Part shown: positions 10,086 to 19,381 of the stretch, one piece after another
How the letters are laid out: each line of letters begins with the position of its first letter
Position numbering within the stretch: position 1 is the stretch's first letter
Assembly: GCA_002280515.1 (NCBI GenBank)
Contig: NCEA01000018.1
Coordinates: 1-64,000 of the forward strand
Direction of reading: 5' to 3'
Origin: Rhodobacterales bacterium 32-67-9
Lineage (GTDB): Bacteria; Pseudomonadota; Alphaproteobacteria; Rhodobacterales; Rhodobacteraceae
Length of the DNA stretch: 64,000 nucleotides
Notes under the pieces: generated by a model
What the model was told of the DNA's origin: nothing
Seen by the model: only the letters and a program-made list of their open reading frames with translations
Databases searched by the model: none
Made by a program: the position numbers and the translations under genes

Positions 10086-10114
10086 TTGCAATGCGCCACC
10101 GGGGTCGCTAAATG
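10086..10114 (+). promoter_or_regulatory. probable promoter of tRNA-Arg
   Basis: TTGCAA (10086-10091), a 17-base spacer, and TAAATG (10109-10114). This would start transcription a few bases before the mature tRNA 5' end at 10124. Confidence 0.45.
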
Positions 10115-10123
10115 CCACCGCAC

Positions 10124-10200
10124 GCACCCGTAGCTCAGCTGGATAGAGCACCAGACTACGAATCTGGGGGTCGGGCGTTCGAATCGCTCCGGGTGCGCCA
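10124..10200 (+). tRNA. tRNA-Arg(ACG)
   Basis: A 77-nt cloverleaf: acceptor GCACCCG pairs with CGGGTGC, D arm TAGCTCAGCTGGATAGAGCA, anticodon stem CCAGA/TCTGG around loop CTACGAA with anticodon ACG at 10158-10160, and T loop TTCGAAT. The discriminator is G and CCA is encoded. ACG (wobble A becomes inosine) reads CGU/CGC/CGA. An accessory island begins about 400 bp downstream, but no integrase or repeated tRNA end was seen. Confidence 0.97.
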
Positions 10201-10603
10201 CCTTTCCCTAAAAGACGAACATAACCCGGATTCTCGCTGGCCCACTTGTGTTGCCGGGGGGGAAGGGGTTGGACATGGCCGTGTTCTCGGCGAATCCAAT
10301 GCTGGCCCGTTGAAGGCAAGACACGTCGCCTCCCTCCCTCGACAACACGTGATCCTTCCGTTGCAGATGGCCCGTGAGCGTCCAGTGCCATTATGCGGGC
10401 AGGTGCCTTCAATCATACAAGAACGCGACCGTTTTGCTTTGGAGTGTCCGCCCGGTCCCGCAGTCTCCAAATGCCGTACGGCGGGGGCTGGGTCGGGCTC
10501 ACGTGGTCCGGATAGGTCGAGTGATTTCTTTCCTTGATGCCGCCACGGGCTGTGGGCGTGCGTTTGCTGTCAGCGATTGTCAAAGGTGGGCGGATCAAAC
10601 TGT
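10201..10603. other. intergenic stretch between tRNA-Arg and the island
   Basis: About 400 bp without a supported gene. Short frames exist on both strands, but none has a ribosome binding site or a recognisable product, and the base composition is less GC-biased at third positions than in neighbouring genes. It could be eroded coding DNA. No inverted or direct repeats of note were found before the operator at 10605. Confidence 0.5.
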
Positions 10604-10631
10604 TTGCATTCGTATGCAGGACTGATAGCTT
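10604..10631 (+). promoter_or_regulatory. LacI-type operator within a probable promoter
   Basis: TGCATTCGTATGCA at 10605-10618 is a palindrome with a central CG, the usual form of LacI-family operators (half sites TGCATTC and TGCATAC). It includes a -35-like TTGCAT (10604-10609), followed after 16 bases by TAGCTT (10626-10631). The same palindrome and a near-identical promoter layout occur at 13097-13125. It precedes the NTF2-like gene and also shows that the gene's start must lie downstream of it. Confidence 0.75.
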
Positions 10632-10657
10632 GCTGGCAACCCGCCCAGATTCCGGGC

Positions 10658-11878
10658 GTGACTCATGGAGACCGCGCATGGCCGCCGACCGCCGACGCAG
10701 GAAACCCGGACGCCAAATCCTCCCCCCCCGTCAGGACCAAGCCCGAGGCGGTCTTGCAGGTCGAGCGTCGCGACTACACCGAGCTTGCCCCTGTCGGACG
10801 CAGTCGCGTCCAGCCGATGCAGGGGTTCGACGACATCTACACCGATATCGTCGACTACATCGTGCGCTGCACCCACCGCATCTGGGACGAACGGGACATC
10901 GGCCTGATCTACACCCACTACACCCATAATTGTGTTCTGTATGGAACGATGGGTACGCTCTATGACCGAGAGGACGTGGTGCGCGATACGATCCAGCGGC
11001 TGGTTACCCTTCCCGAACGGCGAGGCATGGCCACGCATGTCATCTGGAATGGCAACGATCAGGACGGGTTCTACACCTCGCATCTCGTCACCGGATCGGG
11101 GCGGCATACGCAGCACGGTCATTACGGCCCGCCCACCGGGCGCACCTTCGCGTCGCGCACGATCGCCGACTGCATGATCCATGCCAACAAGATCTACCGC
11201 GAATGGGTCGTGGCCGATCAGATGGCGATCCTGAAGCAACTGGGGCTGGACCCGCACGCCTTTGCCGAAAAGGTTGCGCGGACACTCCATAGCAAGGGCA
11301 TGGTCTCGGTCGATATCGGCGAGAACCGCCGGATGATCGGGCAGTACCCGCCCGATTCTGAACCGGATCTGTCCATCGCCAACACCGATCTCGAACGGGA
11401 AACGCTCGAATGGCTGCACGCGGTGATGAATCGCCGTATGCTTGGGCGGATCAAGGATGTCTATGCGCCGACCTGCCAGTATCACGGACCGCTGATGACG
11501 GAACTCTATGGTGTCGCCTCGGTCATCCACCAGACCCTCGGCCTGATCGGATCGCTGCCCGACGCCGCCTTCATGCCGCAGCATATCTGTTCCACCCCCT
11601 GCGATGAGGGCGGAACCAAGGTTGCGGTGCGCTGGATCATGGAAGGGCACCACCTTGGCTACGGGCTGTTGCACGCGCTTGGGGAGCCTACCGGAAAACG
11701 GGTGCAGATCATGGGCATCAGCCATTTCCATTACAAGGATGGCAAGATTGTCGATGAATGGCGCGTCTATGACGAGCTGTCGCTGCTCATGCAGGTGAAG
11801 TTGGCGCAAATGGCCGACCGCTCCACCGCAGTACCTGCGATTCCTGGCGAAGGTGCCGACGACGGGGCGCAATCCTAG
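10658..11878 (+). CDS. NTF2/SnoaL-like protein with two domains (type 1)
   Basis: About 406 residues with two consecutive NTF2-like (SnoaL, ketosteroid-isomerase fold) domains, a fold used for small hydrophobic or polar ligands in isomerases, cyclases and dehydratases; function unknown here. Domain 1 (about 55-190) has IWDERDIG, THYTHN and FASRTIADCMIH; domain 2 (about 245-385) has WIMEGHHLG, GEPTGKRV and GISHFHYKDGKIVDEW. The product at 21165 is a clear paralogue over both domains. The start is uncertain: the frame is open to a TTG at 10577, but that lies upstream of the operator and promoter; GTG 10658 is chosen, and ATG 10817 (MQGFDD) aligns with the paralogue start. It converges with the next gene. 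Confidence 0.75.
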   Translation: MTHGDRAWPPTADAGNPDAKSSPPVRTKPEAVLQVERRDYTELAPVGRSRVQPMQGFDDIYTDIVDYIVRCTHRIWDERDIGLIYTHYTHNCVLYGTMGTLYDREDVVRDTIQRLVTLPERRGMATHVIWNGNDQDGFYTSHLVTGSGRHTQHGHYGPPTGRTFASRTIADCMIHANKIYREWVVADQMAILKQLGLDPHAFAEKVARTLHSKGMVSVDIGENRRMIGQYPPDSEPDLSIANTDLERETLEWLHAVMNRRMLGRIKDVYAPTCQYHGPLMTELYGVASVIHQTLGLIGSLPDAAFMPQHICSTPCDEGGTKVAVRWIMEGHHLGYGLLHALGEPTGKRVQIMGISHFHYKDGKIVDEWRVYDELSLLMQVKLAQMADRSTAVPAIPGEGADDGAQS

Positions 11879-11971
11879 TCGGGTCGGCTTCCGGGAGTTG
11901 GACCAAAGGTTAGGTGCGTGGCCGTAGGTTCCGCCGGCCAAGCCCGCCTGTTCAGCCAGGCAAGGACACCG

Positions 11972-13045
11972 CTACCCGAGTTGGCCGCGCCGGAAGTGAC
12001 TCTGCATTCGGGCAATCACGTCCACACCCATCTGGTTAAGCAGGTCCAGCACGTCGAGCGGCACCCAGTTTTCGCGGATCAGCCCTTCATGGTGCAGATA
12101 GAAGTCCATCACCCGCATTGTCACCGGCCGCCCCGTCGGACCAACTCCGAGGAATCCTCCCCCGCTGTGCATGGCGAACACGCTGGGCCAGCCGCCGGTG
12201 ACAGAATAGCTCCCGTCGCCGATGCGGATGTAATGCCCGCCGCCGTGCCGGGCTTTCAACTCAGCGATCTCGTCCCACTGACCGCCCCCCTTTCGGTTCG
12301 GAAAGGCGGTCCGGAACGGCAATTGATGGTAGTCGACGAAACCTTGCAGACCGCGGGTGGTACCGATACCCGACGGGCCGTACCACATCATCTTGGGATG
12401 CCAGTGCTCTTTTTGCGGCATGGCGAGCAGACCCTCGCGCCCGGCCCTGTCTTCATCATTGTAGCGGCCCAAGGTGCCATGCATCGCAAGCGTCTGGGCA
12501 AGGCTTGCCGCACTGATGCCGGGATCCTGAGGGGTCAGCACGATGCCATCGGCGGTGATCGGAGCTGGCCACATACCCTCGGTCCCGAGACTGGGCGCAA
12601 TCGGCCAGAAACCAGCCTGCCGGATCACGTCGAGAATGTCCCAAAGACAGTTCGACTGGACAATCCTGCCGTCCGCGACCTGATGAACCTCGCCGTATCG
12701 AATGTAGACCGGGCGTCCGGTCGCGGGAATCGTCAGCCAGTCACGCCGAAAGGTGCCGCAGTAGTGTCCGACTGCCGCAACATAATCGCGCCCCTGAAAG
12801 CTTCCGCCGACAAGAATCAGGTCTCGCCTCTCAAGGTCCGGGAATGACTGAGCAAGCGGCTGCCAGACACGCGCCGCGATAGCCTCCGCGCCGGACATCT
12901 CGTTAAGGGGATGAGACCCGCGCCATTCGGCGCCTGGCGCATAAAGTTCTGAAATAGAATGGGAAATATGATCCCCCGATGCTTCCGAGATCCGCGAGAG
13001 ACCGGATCTGAGGAGTTTCTTGTTCAGGATATGCCGATCTTCCAT
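11972..13045 (-). CDS. NTF2/SnoaL-like protein with two domains (type 2)
   Basis: A 357-residue protein with two SnoaL-type domains. Domain 1 (about 20-165) has the pattern of SnoaL ester-cyclase relatives: ELYAPGAEWRGSHP, FPDLERRDLI and GEVHQVADGRIVQ. Domain 2 (about 215-350) contains MMWYGPSGIG, GVGPTGRPVTMRVMDF and GLIRENWVPLDVLDLLNQMG and is homologous to the single-domain protein at 17555. A GGAGAGG box precedes the ATG at 13045; the open frame upstream runs through the operators and is not coding. It is divergent from the ABC transporter operon and shares its operator region, so co-regulation is expected. Catalytic role unknown. Confidence 0.8.
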   Translation of the reverse strand: MEDRHILNKKLLRSGLSRISEASGDHISHSISELYAPGAEWRGSHPLNEMSGAEAIAARVWQPLAQSFPDLERRDLILVGGSFQGRDYVAAVGHYCGTFRRDWLTIPATGRPVYIRYGEVHQVADGRIVQSNCLWDILDVIRQAGFWPIAPSLGTEGMWPAPITADGIVLTPQDPGISAASLAQTLAMHGTLGRYNDEDRAGREGLLAMPQKEHWHPKMMWYGPSGIGTTRGLQGFVDYHQLPFRTAFPNRKGGGQWDEIAELKARHGGGHYIRIGDGSYSVTGGWPSVFAMHSGGGFLGVGPTGRPVTMRVMDFYLHHEGLIRENWVPLDVLDLLNQMGVDVIARMQSHFRRGQLG

Positions 13046-13074
13046 TTGCGCCTCTCCAATCCGGAAACCCAGTT

Positions 13075-13125
13075 CGCATTCGTATGCATGTTTATGTTGC
13101 ATTCGTATGCAAGCGTCGCTAGCAT
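13075..13125. promoter_or_regulatory. pair of LacI-type operators in a divergent promoter region
   Basis: Two palindromes, CGCATTCGTATGCA (13075-13088) and TGCATTCGTATGCA (13098-13111, within TTGCATTCGTATGCAA), lie 23 bp apart, close to two helical turns, as for a cooperatively bound repressor. On the plus strand TTGCAT (13097-13102) and TAGCAT (13120-13125) are 17 bases apart and form a promoter for the ABC operon, so repressor on the second site would cover the -35. The first site lies close to the divergent gene start at 13045. The LacI protein at 20146 is the likely binder. Confidence 0.8.
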
Positions 13126-13232
13126 TCTTCCTGCCGACGCGGAATTCAAGCTTTTCCCGCCAAGGAGAACAAGAAAGTGGCGGACGGAAGTGTACCGCGT
13201 GCCGCCAGGACGATCTCAACAGGAGATGGACG

Positions 13233-14471
13233 ATGAAGAACTTCCTGAAAGCCACGGTTGCCATCGGCGCTCTGCTTGGTGCGGCCGGTGGAGCCTACGC
13301 AGAATGTGGCATCGAAAAGGGGTCGGTGCGAATTCTTTCGAACGACTTCGAGGCGCTGCACGTTGTCGCCTCGGCGGCGGAAACCTGCGCCAGCGACACG
13401 GTGACGGTGACCAAGAACCAGACGTCCGAACACAAGAACATTCAGGTCCCGGCGCTGACGACCGACCCGGCCACCTACACCGTGGCAATGATCGCTACCA
13501 ACTCGATCATGCCGCTTCTCAATGCCGATCTCATCCGGCCCCTCGACGATTACGTGGCCAAATGGGGTCAGGACGTCCAGGAAAACCAACTGATCCGGGT
13601 GGATGGGAAGGTCGTGGCCATCGCGTTCATGGCCAATGCGCAGCATCTTTTCTACCGGGACGACGTTCTGGAAGCGAACGGCATCGCCGTTCCGCAATCC
13701 TATGAGGAAGTCCTGGCCGCCGCGCAGAAGCTTCGCGATGCAGGCGTGATGCAAACGCCGCTCGCTTCGGCCTACAAGCCGGGCTGGGATCTGGCGGCAG
13801 AATTCGTGAACACATACCTCGGCACCGGCGGTGAGTTCTTCAAGGACGGAACCGCGGAAGCGGACATCAACAACGAAAACGGCGTCAAAGTGCTCGAGAC
13901 TATGAAGGCGATGAGCGAATTCATGACGCCCGATTTTGTGACCTATGACACGAACGCCATCAAGCCGATCTGGGAAGCCGGCGATCTGGCCCTGTCGATC
14001 AGCTGGGGATCGCGCGCCGGGGCCTATATCGCCGCGGACAGCCCGGCGCCTGAGATCGCCAAGCACACGAAGTTCGCCGCCGCCCCCACGATCGACGGCA
14101 AGGGCATTCCCGGCGCCGCGCTCTGGTGGGACGGGTTCGTCATCGCCAAGAACATCTCGGACGAGGATGCCGAGGCTTCGTTCCGTGCGATGATGGTCGG
14201 TATCTCGCCCGACAACATCAAGGCCCATGAAGACGCCGCCGTCTGGCTGGTCAAAGGGTATGAGGCGACCGCCGCCGCGGTGGGCGTTGCCGATGACGTC
14301 GCCAAAGGTGCGCGGCCGTACCCGATGGTGCCATACATGGGTCTTCTGCATACCGCGATCGGTGACAACCTCGCAGAGTTCATGCAGGGCCAGGAAAGCG
14401 CCGAGCAGGCGCTGGCCGACGCCACCGCGGCCTATACGACCGCAGCCAAGGAAGCGGGTTTCATTCATTAA
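13233..14471 (+). CDS. sugar ABC transporter, periplasmic substrate-binding protein
   Basis: A 412-residue extracellular solute-binding protein of the SBP_bac_1 (CUT1) type. It begins with a Sec signal peptide (MKNFLKATVAIGALLGAAGGAYA, cleavage before ECG). Typical segments include IAFMANAQHLFYRDD, where the two lobes meet, and GAALWWDGFVIAKN. The ATG at 13233 has AGGAG eight bases upstream; the longer frame crosses the operators and was rejected. It is the first gene of the transport operon and is followed by a strong hairpin, in line with the usual excess of binding protein. Ligand unknown; a sugar, polyol or related small molecule is expected from the family. Confidence 0.88.
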   Translation: MKNFLKATVAIGALLGAAGGAYAECGIEKGSVRILSNDFEALHVVASAAETCASDTVTVTKNQTSEHKNIQVPALTTDPATYTVAMIATNSIMPLLNADLIRPLDDYVAKWGQDVQENQLIRVDGKVVAIAFMANAQHLFYRDDVLEANGIAVPQSYEEVLAAAQKLRDAGVMQTPLASAYKPGWDLAAEFVNTYLGTGGEFFKDGTAEADINNENGVKVLETMKAMSEFMTPDFVTYDTNAIKPIWEAGDLALSISWGSRAGAYIAADSPAPEIAKHTKFAAAPTIDGKGIPGAALWWDGFVIAKNISDEDAEASFRAMMVGISPDNIKAHEDAAVWLVKGYEATAAAVGVADDVAKGARPYPMVPYMGLLHTAIGDNLAEFMQGQESAEQALADATAAYTTAAKEAGFIH

Positions 14472-14480
14472 TCCGCTTCG

Positions 14481-14508
14481 CCGGCAGGGTCGTTTCCGAC
14501 CCTGCCGG
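14481..14508 (+). terminator. intercistronic hairpin after the binding-protein gene
   Basis: A perfect 12-bp stem (CCGGCAGGGTCG / CGACCCTGCCGG) with loop TTTC and no T tract. In this position such hairpins usually protect the upstream mRNA or reduce expression of the downstream permeases rather than end transcription fully. A 14-base direct repeat, CCGCTTCGCCGGCA, occurs at 14473 and 14543 around it. Confidence 0.6.
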
Positions 14509-14572
14509 CGTCACCCGCCTTCGGCAGAGCGACGATGCAAAACCGCTTCGCCGGCACGCGACAGAGGCTTCG

Positions 14573-15601
14573 ATGCCCCACAGAACGTTCCTTGCCTTCA
14601 TCTGGCCTTCGCTGCTTGCGATGATCCTGTTCATCGCGGTGCCCATCGTTTCGGTCGGCTACCAGTCGCTCTATGTTGAGCATCCGCAAGTGATGACCGA
14701 AGTCGAAAGTTGCGGGCCCTTCGGTTGCAAGGCCGAGTTGCGCGTTGATGCCGATGCGATGAGAACGCTGCGCGCCGAAAGCCCCGCCGGCCGCTACAAC
14801 GGCTTTTCGACCTATGCCAATGCCAGCCACCTTGCTTTCCGGAACATCGGCGAAATCTGGCGGCAAAGCGATAGCTTAGGACAGTTCGCGTCGCTCGTGA
14901 TGAACCTGCCGTTCTACAAGGCGCTGGTCTTCACGATCGCCTATACCTTCATTGTGACGCCGCTTGTCATCGTTCTGGGCTTTTTCATTGCAGTGGCGGT
15001 CAATGCAATTCCGTCCGCCTACAAGGGGCCGGTGATCTTCTTCTCGCTGTTGCCGATGATCGTGACGCCGCTGATCGGTGCGCTGGTGCTGTTCTGGATG
15101 ATCGACGCACGCGGCGTGATCGGCGCGACGCTCCAGCAGATCGTGGGCGATCCGCAGCTCTCGCTCAAGGCCTCGCCGGCCCTGACCTGGGCGACGCTCT
15201 TCGTCTACGGTGTCTGGCACAACGCCCCTTTCAGCTTCGTCGTCTTCTATGCCGGGCTCCAGACGGTGCCGAGGGATACGCTCGAAAGTGCGATGGTTGA
15301 CGGGGCGAGCCGCTGGGAGAGGATAAGGTATGTGACCATTCCCTACCTGATGCCGCTCGCGACCTTTATCGCGCTCATGCAGCTCATGGACAATTTCCGC
15401 GTGTTCGAGCCGATCATCGGCTTTTCCGCCGCCGCCAACGCCACCTCGCTCAGCTACCTGATCTATTCCGACCTGCGTTCGGGTGACTTTCCGCTCTACG
15501 GCTCTGCCGCGGCAAGCTCGATGCTGACGATCCTCGGTGTGGTAATCCTTCTGACGCCCGTCCTGATCCGGACCTGGCGCGATTTCAAACGCAAGGCCTG
15601 A
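14573..15601 (+). CDS. sugar ABC transporter permease (MalF type)
   Basis: A 342-residue inner-membrane permease with six predicted transmembrane helices. The first is FLAFIWPSLLAMILFIAVPIV, followed by a periplasmic insert of about 80 residues with a Cys pair (SCGPFGC), as in MalF-like subunits. The EAA loop that docks on the ATPase reads DTLESAMVDGASRWERIRYV. An AGAGG box precedes the ATG. It pairs with the next gene to form the channel. Confidence 0.9.
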   Translation: MPHRTFLAFIWPSLLAMILFIAVPIVSVGYQSLYVEHPQVMTEVESCGPFGCKAELRVDADAMRTLRAESPAGRYNGFSTYANASHLAFRNIGEIWRQSDSLGQFASLVMNLPFYKALVFTIAYTFIVTPLVIVLGFFIAVAVNAIPSAYKGPVIFFSLLPMIVTPLIGALVLFWMIDARGVIGATLQQIVGDPQLSLKASPALTWATLFVYGVWHNAPFSFVVFYAGLQTVPRDTLESAMVDGASRWERIRYVTIPYLMPLATFIALMQLMDNFRVFEPIIGFSAAANATSLSYLIYSDLRSGDFPLYGSAAASSMLTILGVVILLTPVLIRTWRDFKRKA

Positions 15602-15604
15602 CCC

Positions 15605-16486
15605 ATGACAGACCGCGTCCGTTCCAGACCGCTACCGCTCGCCGCCCTGTCCGTCGGCTTCGTTCTGATTTGGCTGTTCCTCGCCGCCTTTCCCTTCCTC
15701 TGGACGATGTGGGGATCGCTCAAAGTCGAGGCCGATTTCTTCTCGCGCACTGACTGGATGAACGCCATCACCGGGCCGAAGACGATCCAGCAAACCGGGG
15801 CGGCCTTTACCGGCGACGGTTATCGCGGCGCCTGGATCGAACAGGGCTTCTGGAAAGCCGTCGTCAACACCGGCATCGTCACCGCAGCGGTCGTGACCAT
15901 CTCGCTCACGGTCGGGACGCTCGGCGGCTATGCGCTGGCGCGTTCGGGATACCGCTATACCTTCTGGCTTCTCATCGCTGCGCTGATCTTCCGGGCCATG
16001 CCGCATGTGACCCTGGTCTCGGGTTATCTCCTGCCGTTCTTCGAACTGAACATCTGGGGCTTTCTGCCGACCACCATCGTCGTCCTGGTCGCGATAAATC
16101 AGCCCTTTACGCTCTGGATGCTTCATTCGTTCTTCCTGACCATCCCGAAGGATCTGGACGAAAGCGCACTCGTCGATGGCTGCACGCGGTTTCAGGCGTT
16201 CAGGCTGGTGGTCATACCCGTGATGTGGCCGGGCGTCGTGACGACGGGGCTTTTCAGCTTCCTGCTGGCATACAACGACTTCGCGGTCACCTCGATGCTT
16301 CTCAGTCAAGAGAACCAGACCATGGTGCCGAAAATCGCAAGCTTCCTTGGCTCTACCCAGCAGGAAGGCAAGGTGATGTACGCGGTCGCGGCCGCAGTCT
16401 CCGCCATGGCCCCGCTGTTCGTACTCGTGATGGTTTTCCAACGTCAGATTGTCAGCGGGCTCACCGCCGGCGCTGTCAAAGGATAG
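15605..16486 (+). CDS. sugar ABC transporter permease (MalG type)
   Basis: A 293-residue permease with about six transmembrane helices, starting with LSVGFVLIWLFLAAFPFLWTM. The EAA loop is DLDESALVDGCTRFQAFRLV. It starts three bases after the previous permease stop and is followed closely by the ATPase gene, so the three are one translation unit. A periplasmic insert after helix 1 (about residues 45-85) is usual for this subunit type. Confidence 0.9.
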   Translation: MTDRVRSRPLPLAALSVGFVLIWLFLAAFPFLWTMWGSLKVEADFFSRTDWMNAITGPKTIQQTGAAFTGDGYRGAWIEQGFWKAVVNTGIVTAAVVTISLTVGTLGGYALARSGYRYTFWLLIAALIFRAMPHVTLVSGYLLPFFELNIWGFLPTTIVVLVAINQPFTLWMLHSFFLTIPKDLDESALVDGCTRFQAFRLVVIPVMWPGVVTTGLFSFLLAYNDFAVTSMLLSQENQTMVPKIASFLGSTQQEGKVMYAVAAAVSAMAPLFVLVMVFQRQIVSGLTAGAVKG

Positions 16487-16496
16487 GAGAAGGCGC

Positions 16497-17558
16497 ATGG
16501 CCGAACTCAGGCTGAAAAACATTTCCAAGCGCTGGGGTGGCTATACCGGCGTCGACAATTTCGACCTGCACATCGCCGACCGGGAATTCATCGTCCTGCT
16601 TGGTCCATCGGGTTGTGGAAAGTCGACCACTATGCGGATGATTGCGGGGCTCGAGGATGTGACCGAGGGTGAAATCTGGCTGGGCGATCGCATGGTCAAC
16701 AGGCTGGAGCCAAAGGACAGGGACATAGCGATGGTGTTCCAGTCCTACGGTCTCTACCCCAACCTTTCGGTCTACGAAAACATCCGCTTCCCGCTGAAGG
16801 TTCGCAAGGTGCCGAAGGACCAGCACCACGAACGGGTGATGACGGCGGCGGCGATGGTCGAATTGACGGATCTGCTGGACCGGCGCCCTGCCGCGCTGTC
16901 TGGTGGTCAACGACAGCGCGTCGCCCTTGGCCGCGCCATCGTGCGCAAGCCCACGGTGTTCCTGATGGATGAACCCCTGTCGAACCTCGATGCCAAGCTT
17001 CGCGTCTCGACCCGGGCACAGATCAAGAACCTTCAGCACAAGCTGAAGACGACGACGATCTACGTCACCCATGACCAGATCGAGGCGATGACCCTTGCCG
17101 ACCGTGTCGTCGTGATGAACGCCGGCCGCATCCAGCAGGTCGGCACTCCGACCGACATCTACGACAACCCGGCCAATACCTTTGTCGCCAGTTTCATCGG
17201 CAGTCCGGCCATGAACCTCGTCGAGGGCACCCTTTCTGGCGGCGTCTTCGAGGCACCGAACATTCGTGTCGAAGGCCTGACATCGGCCCGATCGGGCCGG
17301 GTCATCCTTGGCTTCAGGGCCGAGGATGTGACGCTTGCCCGGGCCGGCGGGGAATTGTCCGCGCCGGTCTATTCGCTCGAACTTCTGGGCGAGGCTTCCA
17401 TGGTCAGCTACCGCATTGGCGACGCGCTTGTCTCCATCAAGACACCGAAAGAATACAGGGCCGAGATCGGTGACGTTGTCGGCGCGACCATCCCGGCGCG
17501 CATTTGCCACCTGTTCGACGCCGCCACCGGCAACCGCATTGTCGAGGGCACGGCATGA
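16497..17558 (+). CDS. sugar ABC transporter ATP-binding protein (MalK/UgpC type)
   Basis: A 353-residue ATPase: Walker A GPSGCGKST (about residues 37-45), Q loop FQSYGLYPNL, signature LSGGQRQRVALG, Walker B FLMDEPLSNLDAKLR and H loop VTHDQ. The C-terminal third is an OB/TOBE-like regulatory domain, as in MalK and UgpC. GGAGAAGG precedes the ATG at 16497. Its stop overlaps the start of the following NTF2-like gene (ATGA), which ties the transporter to the catabolic genes in one operon. Confidence 0.93.
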   Translation: MAELRLKNISKRWGGYTGVDNFDLHIADREFIVLLGPSGCGKSTTMRMIAGLEDVTEGEIWLGDRMVNRLEPKDRDIAMVFQSYGLYPNLSVYENIRFPLKVRKVPKDQHHERVMTAAAMVELTDLLDRRPAALSGGQRQRVALGRAIVRKPTVFLMDEPLSNLDAKLRVSTRAQIKNLQHKLKTTTIYVTHDQIEAMTLADRVVVMNAGRIQQVGTPTDIYDNPANTFVASFIGSPAMNLVEGTLSGGVFEAPNIRVEGLTSARSGRVILGFRAEDVTLARAGGELSAPVYSLELLGEASMVSYRIGDALVSIKTPKEYRAEIGDVVGATIPARICHLFDAATGNRIVEGTA

Positions 17559-18052
17559 CCCCCGCTGAACAGGCCGACGCGACGCGGCAGGTCATCTTGC
17601 GGATGGAAGCGGCGCTCGCGGCCAACTCCAACGACATGGCGGTGCATTTCCACGAGGATTTCCGCTGGATGGGCAACTACGGCTGCGGCACCAAGTCTGA
17701 CCTCGCCGGGTTCCGCGCCAACTGGCAATTGCCGCTGCGCGCCGCGTTCACCGACCGTGATTACAAGACCGAGCGCTTCATCTGCGAGGGCGATTGGGCC
17801 TCGTGTTTCGGGCATATCGAGGCCACTCATTCCGGTCCCTTCATGGGTATAGCGCCGACCGGCAAACGGGTGAAGATCCCCTACATGGATTTCTGGAAGA
17901 TCGAGGACGGCCGCATCCGCGACAACTGGGTCTCGGTCGATTTCGCCTTCGTCCTCGCCCAGCTCGGACGTGACGTGTTCAACGGCGAAGGGTGGGAGGC
18001 ATATGACCGCAGCGAACGTGTCCCGCCCCGGCCAGAAGGAGGACAGCCATGA
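17555..18052 (+). CDS. NTF2/SnoaL-like protein, single domain
   Basis: A 165-residue protein made of one NTF2-like domain. [35 protein letters not shown] and [17 protein letters not shown] align with the second domain of the protein encoded at 11972-13045, so it is a paralogue of that half. Start and stop overlap both neighbours by four bases (ATGA on each side), so it is made together with the transporter ATPase and the HisD-like enzyme. Function unknown; a small-molecule isomerase, dehydratase or binding role is the family expectation. Confidence 0.8.
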   Translation: MTPAEQADATRQVILRMEAALAANSNDMAVHFHEDFRWMGNYGCGTKSDLAGFRANWQLPLRAAFTDRDYKTERFICEGDWASCFGHIEATHSGPFMGIAPTGKRVKIPYMDFWKIEDGRIRDNWVSVDFAFVLAQLGRDVFNGEGWEAYDRSERVPPRPEGGQP

Positions 18053-19377
18053 CGATCCAGCACCTGAAATCCGGCAAGCCCGAAGCCGAGCGCGCGGAAG
18101 ACGACGCGAAAGTGCGCGGCATCGTCGAGGCAACGCTGAGCGACATCGAGAAGCGGGGCGATGCCGCGGTCCGGGAGTTGTCGGCGAAGTTCGACAATTA
18201 TGCACCGCAAAGCTTCCGCCTGTCTTCTTCCGAGATCGAGGCAGCAATACAAAAGGTCTCGGCCCGGGACATGGAGGACATCCGCTTCGCCCAGACGCAG
18301 ATCCGCACCTTCGCCGAGGCGCAGCGCGCCTCGATGACGGATATCGAGGTCGAAACGCTGCCCGGCGTGATCCTTGGACACCGCAACGTCCCGGTTCAGT
18401 CCGTCGGCTGCTACGTTCCGGGCGGCAAGTTCCCGATGGTCGCCTCAGCGCATATGTCGGTCTTGACCGCTGCGGTCGCGGGCGTGTCGCGCATCGTCGC
18501 TTCTGCGCCTCCGGTCCAGGGGGCGCCGCATCCCGCCATCGTTGCCGCCATGCATATGGGCGGCGCGCATGAGATCTACGTGCTTGGCGGAATGCAGGCG
18601 GTGGGCGCCATGGCGCTTGGCACCGAGACAATCGAACCGGTCCACATGCTGGTCGGTCCCGGCAATGCCTTTGTCGCCGAAGCCAAGCGCCAGCTTTTCG
18701 GGCGTGTAGGCATCGACCTGTTCGCAGGCCCCACCGAAACCATGCTCATCGCCGACGACACCGTGGATGCCGAGCTTTGCGCGACCGACCTGCTGGGGCA
18801 GGCCGAACACGGCTACAACTCGCCCGCCTGCCTCATCACCAACAGCCGCAAACTCGCTGAGGCGACGCTGGCCGAGATCGACCGCCTGCTTCAAATCCTG
18901 CCGACGCGGGAAACCGCGTCGGCCTCCTGGCGCGACTACGGCGATGTTTACCTGTGCGACACCTATGACGAAATGCTCGCGCTTGCGAACGATCTTGCTT
19001 ACGAGCATGTGCAGGTCATGACCGACCGCGACGAATGGTTCCTCGACCACATGCAAAGCTATGGTGCGCTGTTTCTCGGCCCGCGAACAAATGTGGCAAA
19101 CGGTGACAAGGTGATCGGCACCAACCACACGCTGCCGACGAAACGGGCGGGCCGTTATACCGGGGGACTTTGGGTGGGAAAGTTCCTCAAGACTCACAGC
19201 TACCAGAAAATCCTGACGGACGAGGCGGCGGCGCTGGTCGGGGCCTACGGATCCCGGCTTTGCCTGCTGGAAGGCTTTGTTGGCCATGCCGAGCAATGCA
19301 ACATCCGTGTCCGCCGCTACGGCGGCATCAACGTTCCCTACGGCGGCGCCGCGCCTTACCGGGAGGCGGCGGAATAG
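18049..19377 (+). CDS. histidinol-dehydrogenase-family NAD-dependent dehydrogenase (paralogue 1)
   Basis: A 442-residue HisD-superfamily enzyme. The zinc and catalytic residues of HisD are recognisable: Gln/His in [11 protein letters not shown], the Glu-His pair in YEHVQVM, Asp in [13 protein letters not shown] and the C-terminal His in EGFVGHAEQ. The nucleotide region contains [14 protein letters not shown]. HisD oxidises an alcohol through an aldehyde to the acid in two NAD steps. The catabolic context and absence of his genes argue for another substrate; members called HpsN oxidise dihydroxypropanesulfonate in related bacteria, but that substrate is not shown here. ATGA overlap with the preceding gene. 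Confidence 0.85.
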   Translation: MTIQHLKSGKPEAERAEDDAKVRGIVEATLSDIEKRGDAAVRELSAKFDNYAPQSFRLSSSEIEAAIQKVSARDMEDIRFAQTQIRTFAEAQRASMTDIEVETLPGVILGHRNVPVQSVGCYVPGGKFPMVASAHMSVLTAAVAGVSRIVASAPPVQGAPHPAIVAAMHMGGAHEIYVLGGMQAVGAMALGTETIEPVHMLVGPGNAFVAEAKRQLFGRVGIDLFAGPTETMLIADDTVDAELCATDLLGQAEHGYNSPACLITNSRKLAEATLAEIDRLLQILPTRETASASWRDYGDVYLCDTYDEMLALANDLAYEHVQVMTDRDEWFLDHMQSYGALFLGPRTNVANGDKVIGTNHTLPTKRAGRYTGGLWVGKFLKTHSYQKILTDEAAALVGAYGSRLCLLEGFVGHAEQCNIRVRRYGGINVPYGGAAPYREAAE

Positions 19378-19381
19378 CGCC

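Noticed and set aside
10413..10679. A minus-strand frame of 88 codons in the gap after the tRNA
   Set aside because: No ribosome binding site, no motif, and it crosses the operator and promoter of the next gene.
13075..13111. Start of a CRISPR or other repeat array
   Set aside because: Only two 14-bp copies 23 bp apart, palindromic, and located in a promoter; they are operators.
18049..19377. Biosynthetic hisD
   Set aside because: No other his genes nearby, it is within a transport/catabolism operon, and a second HisD-like gene lies in the same island.
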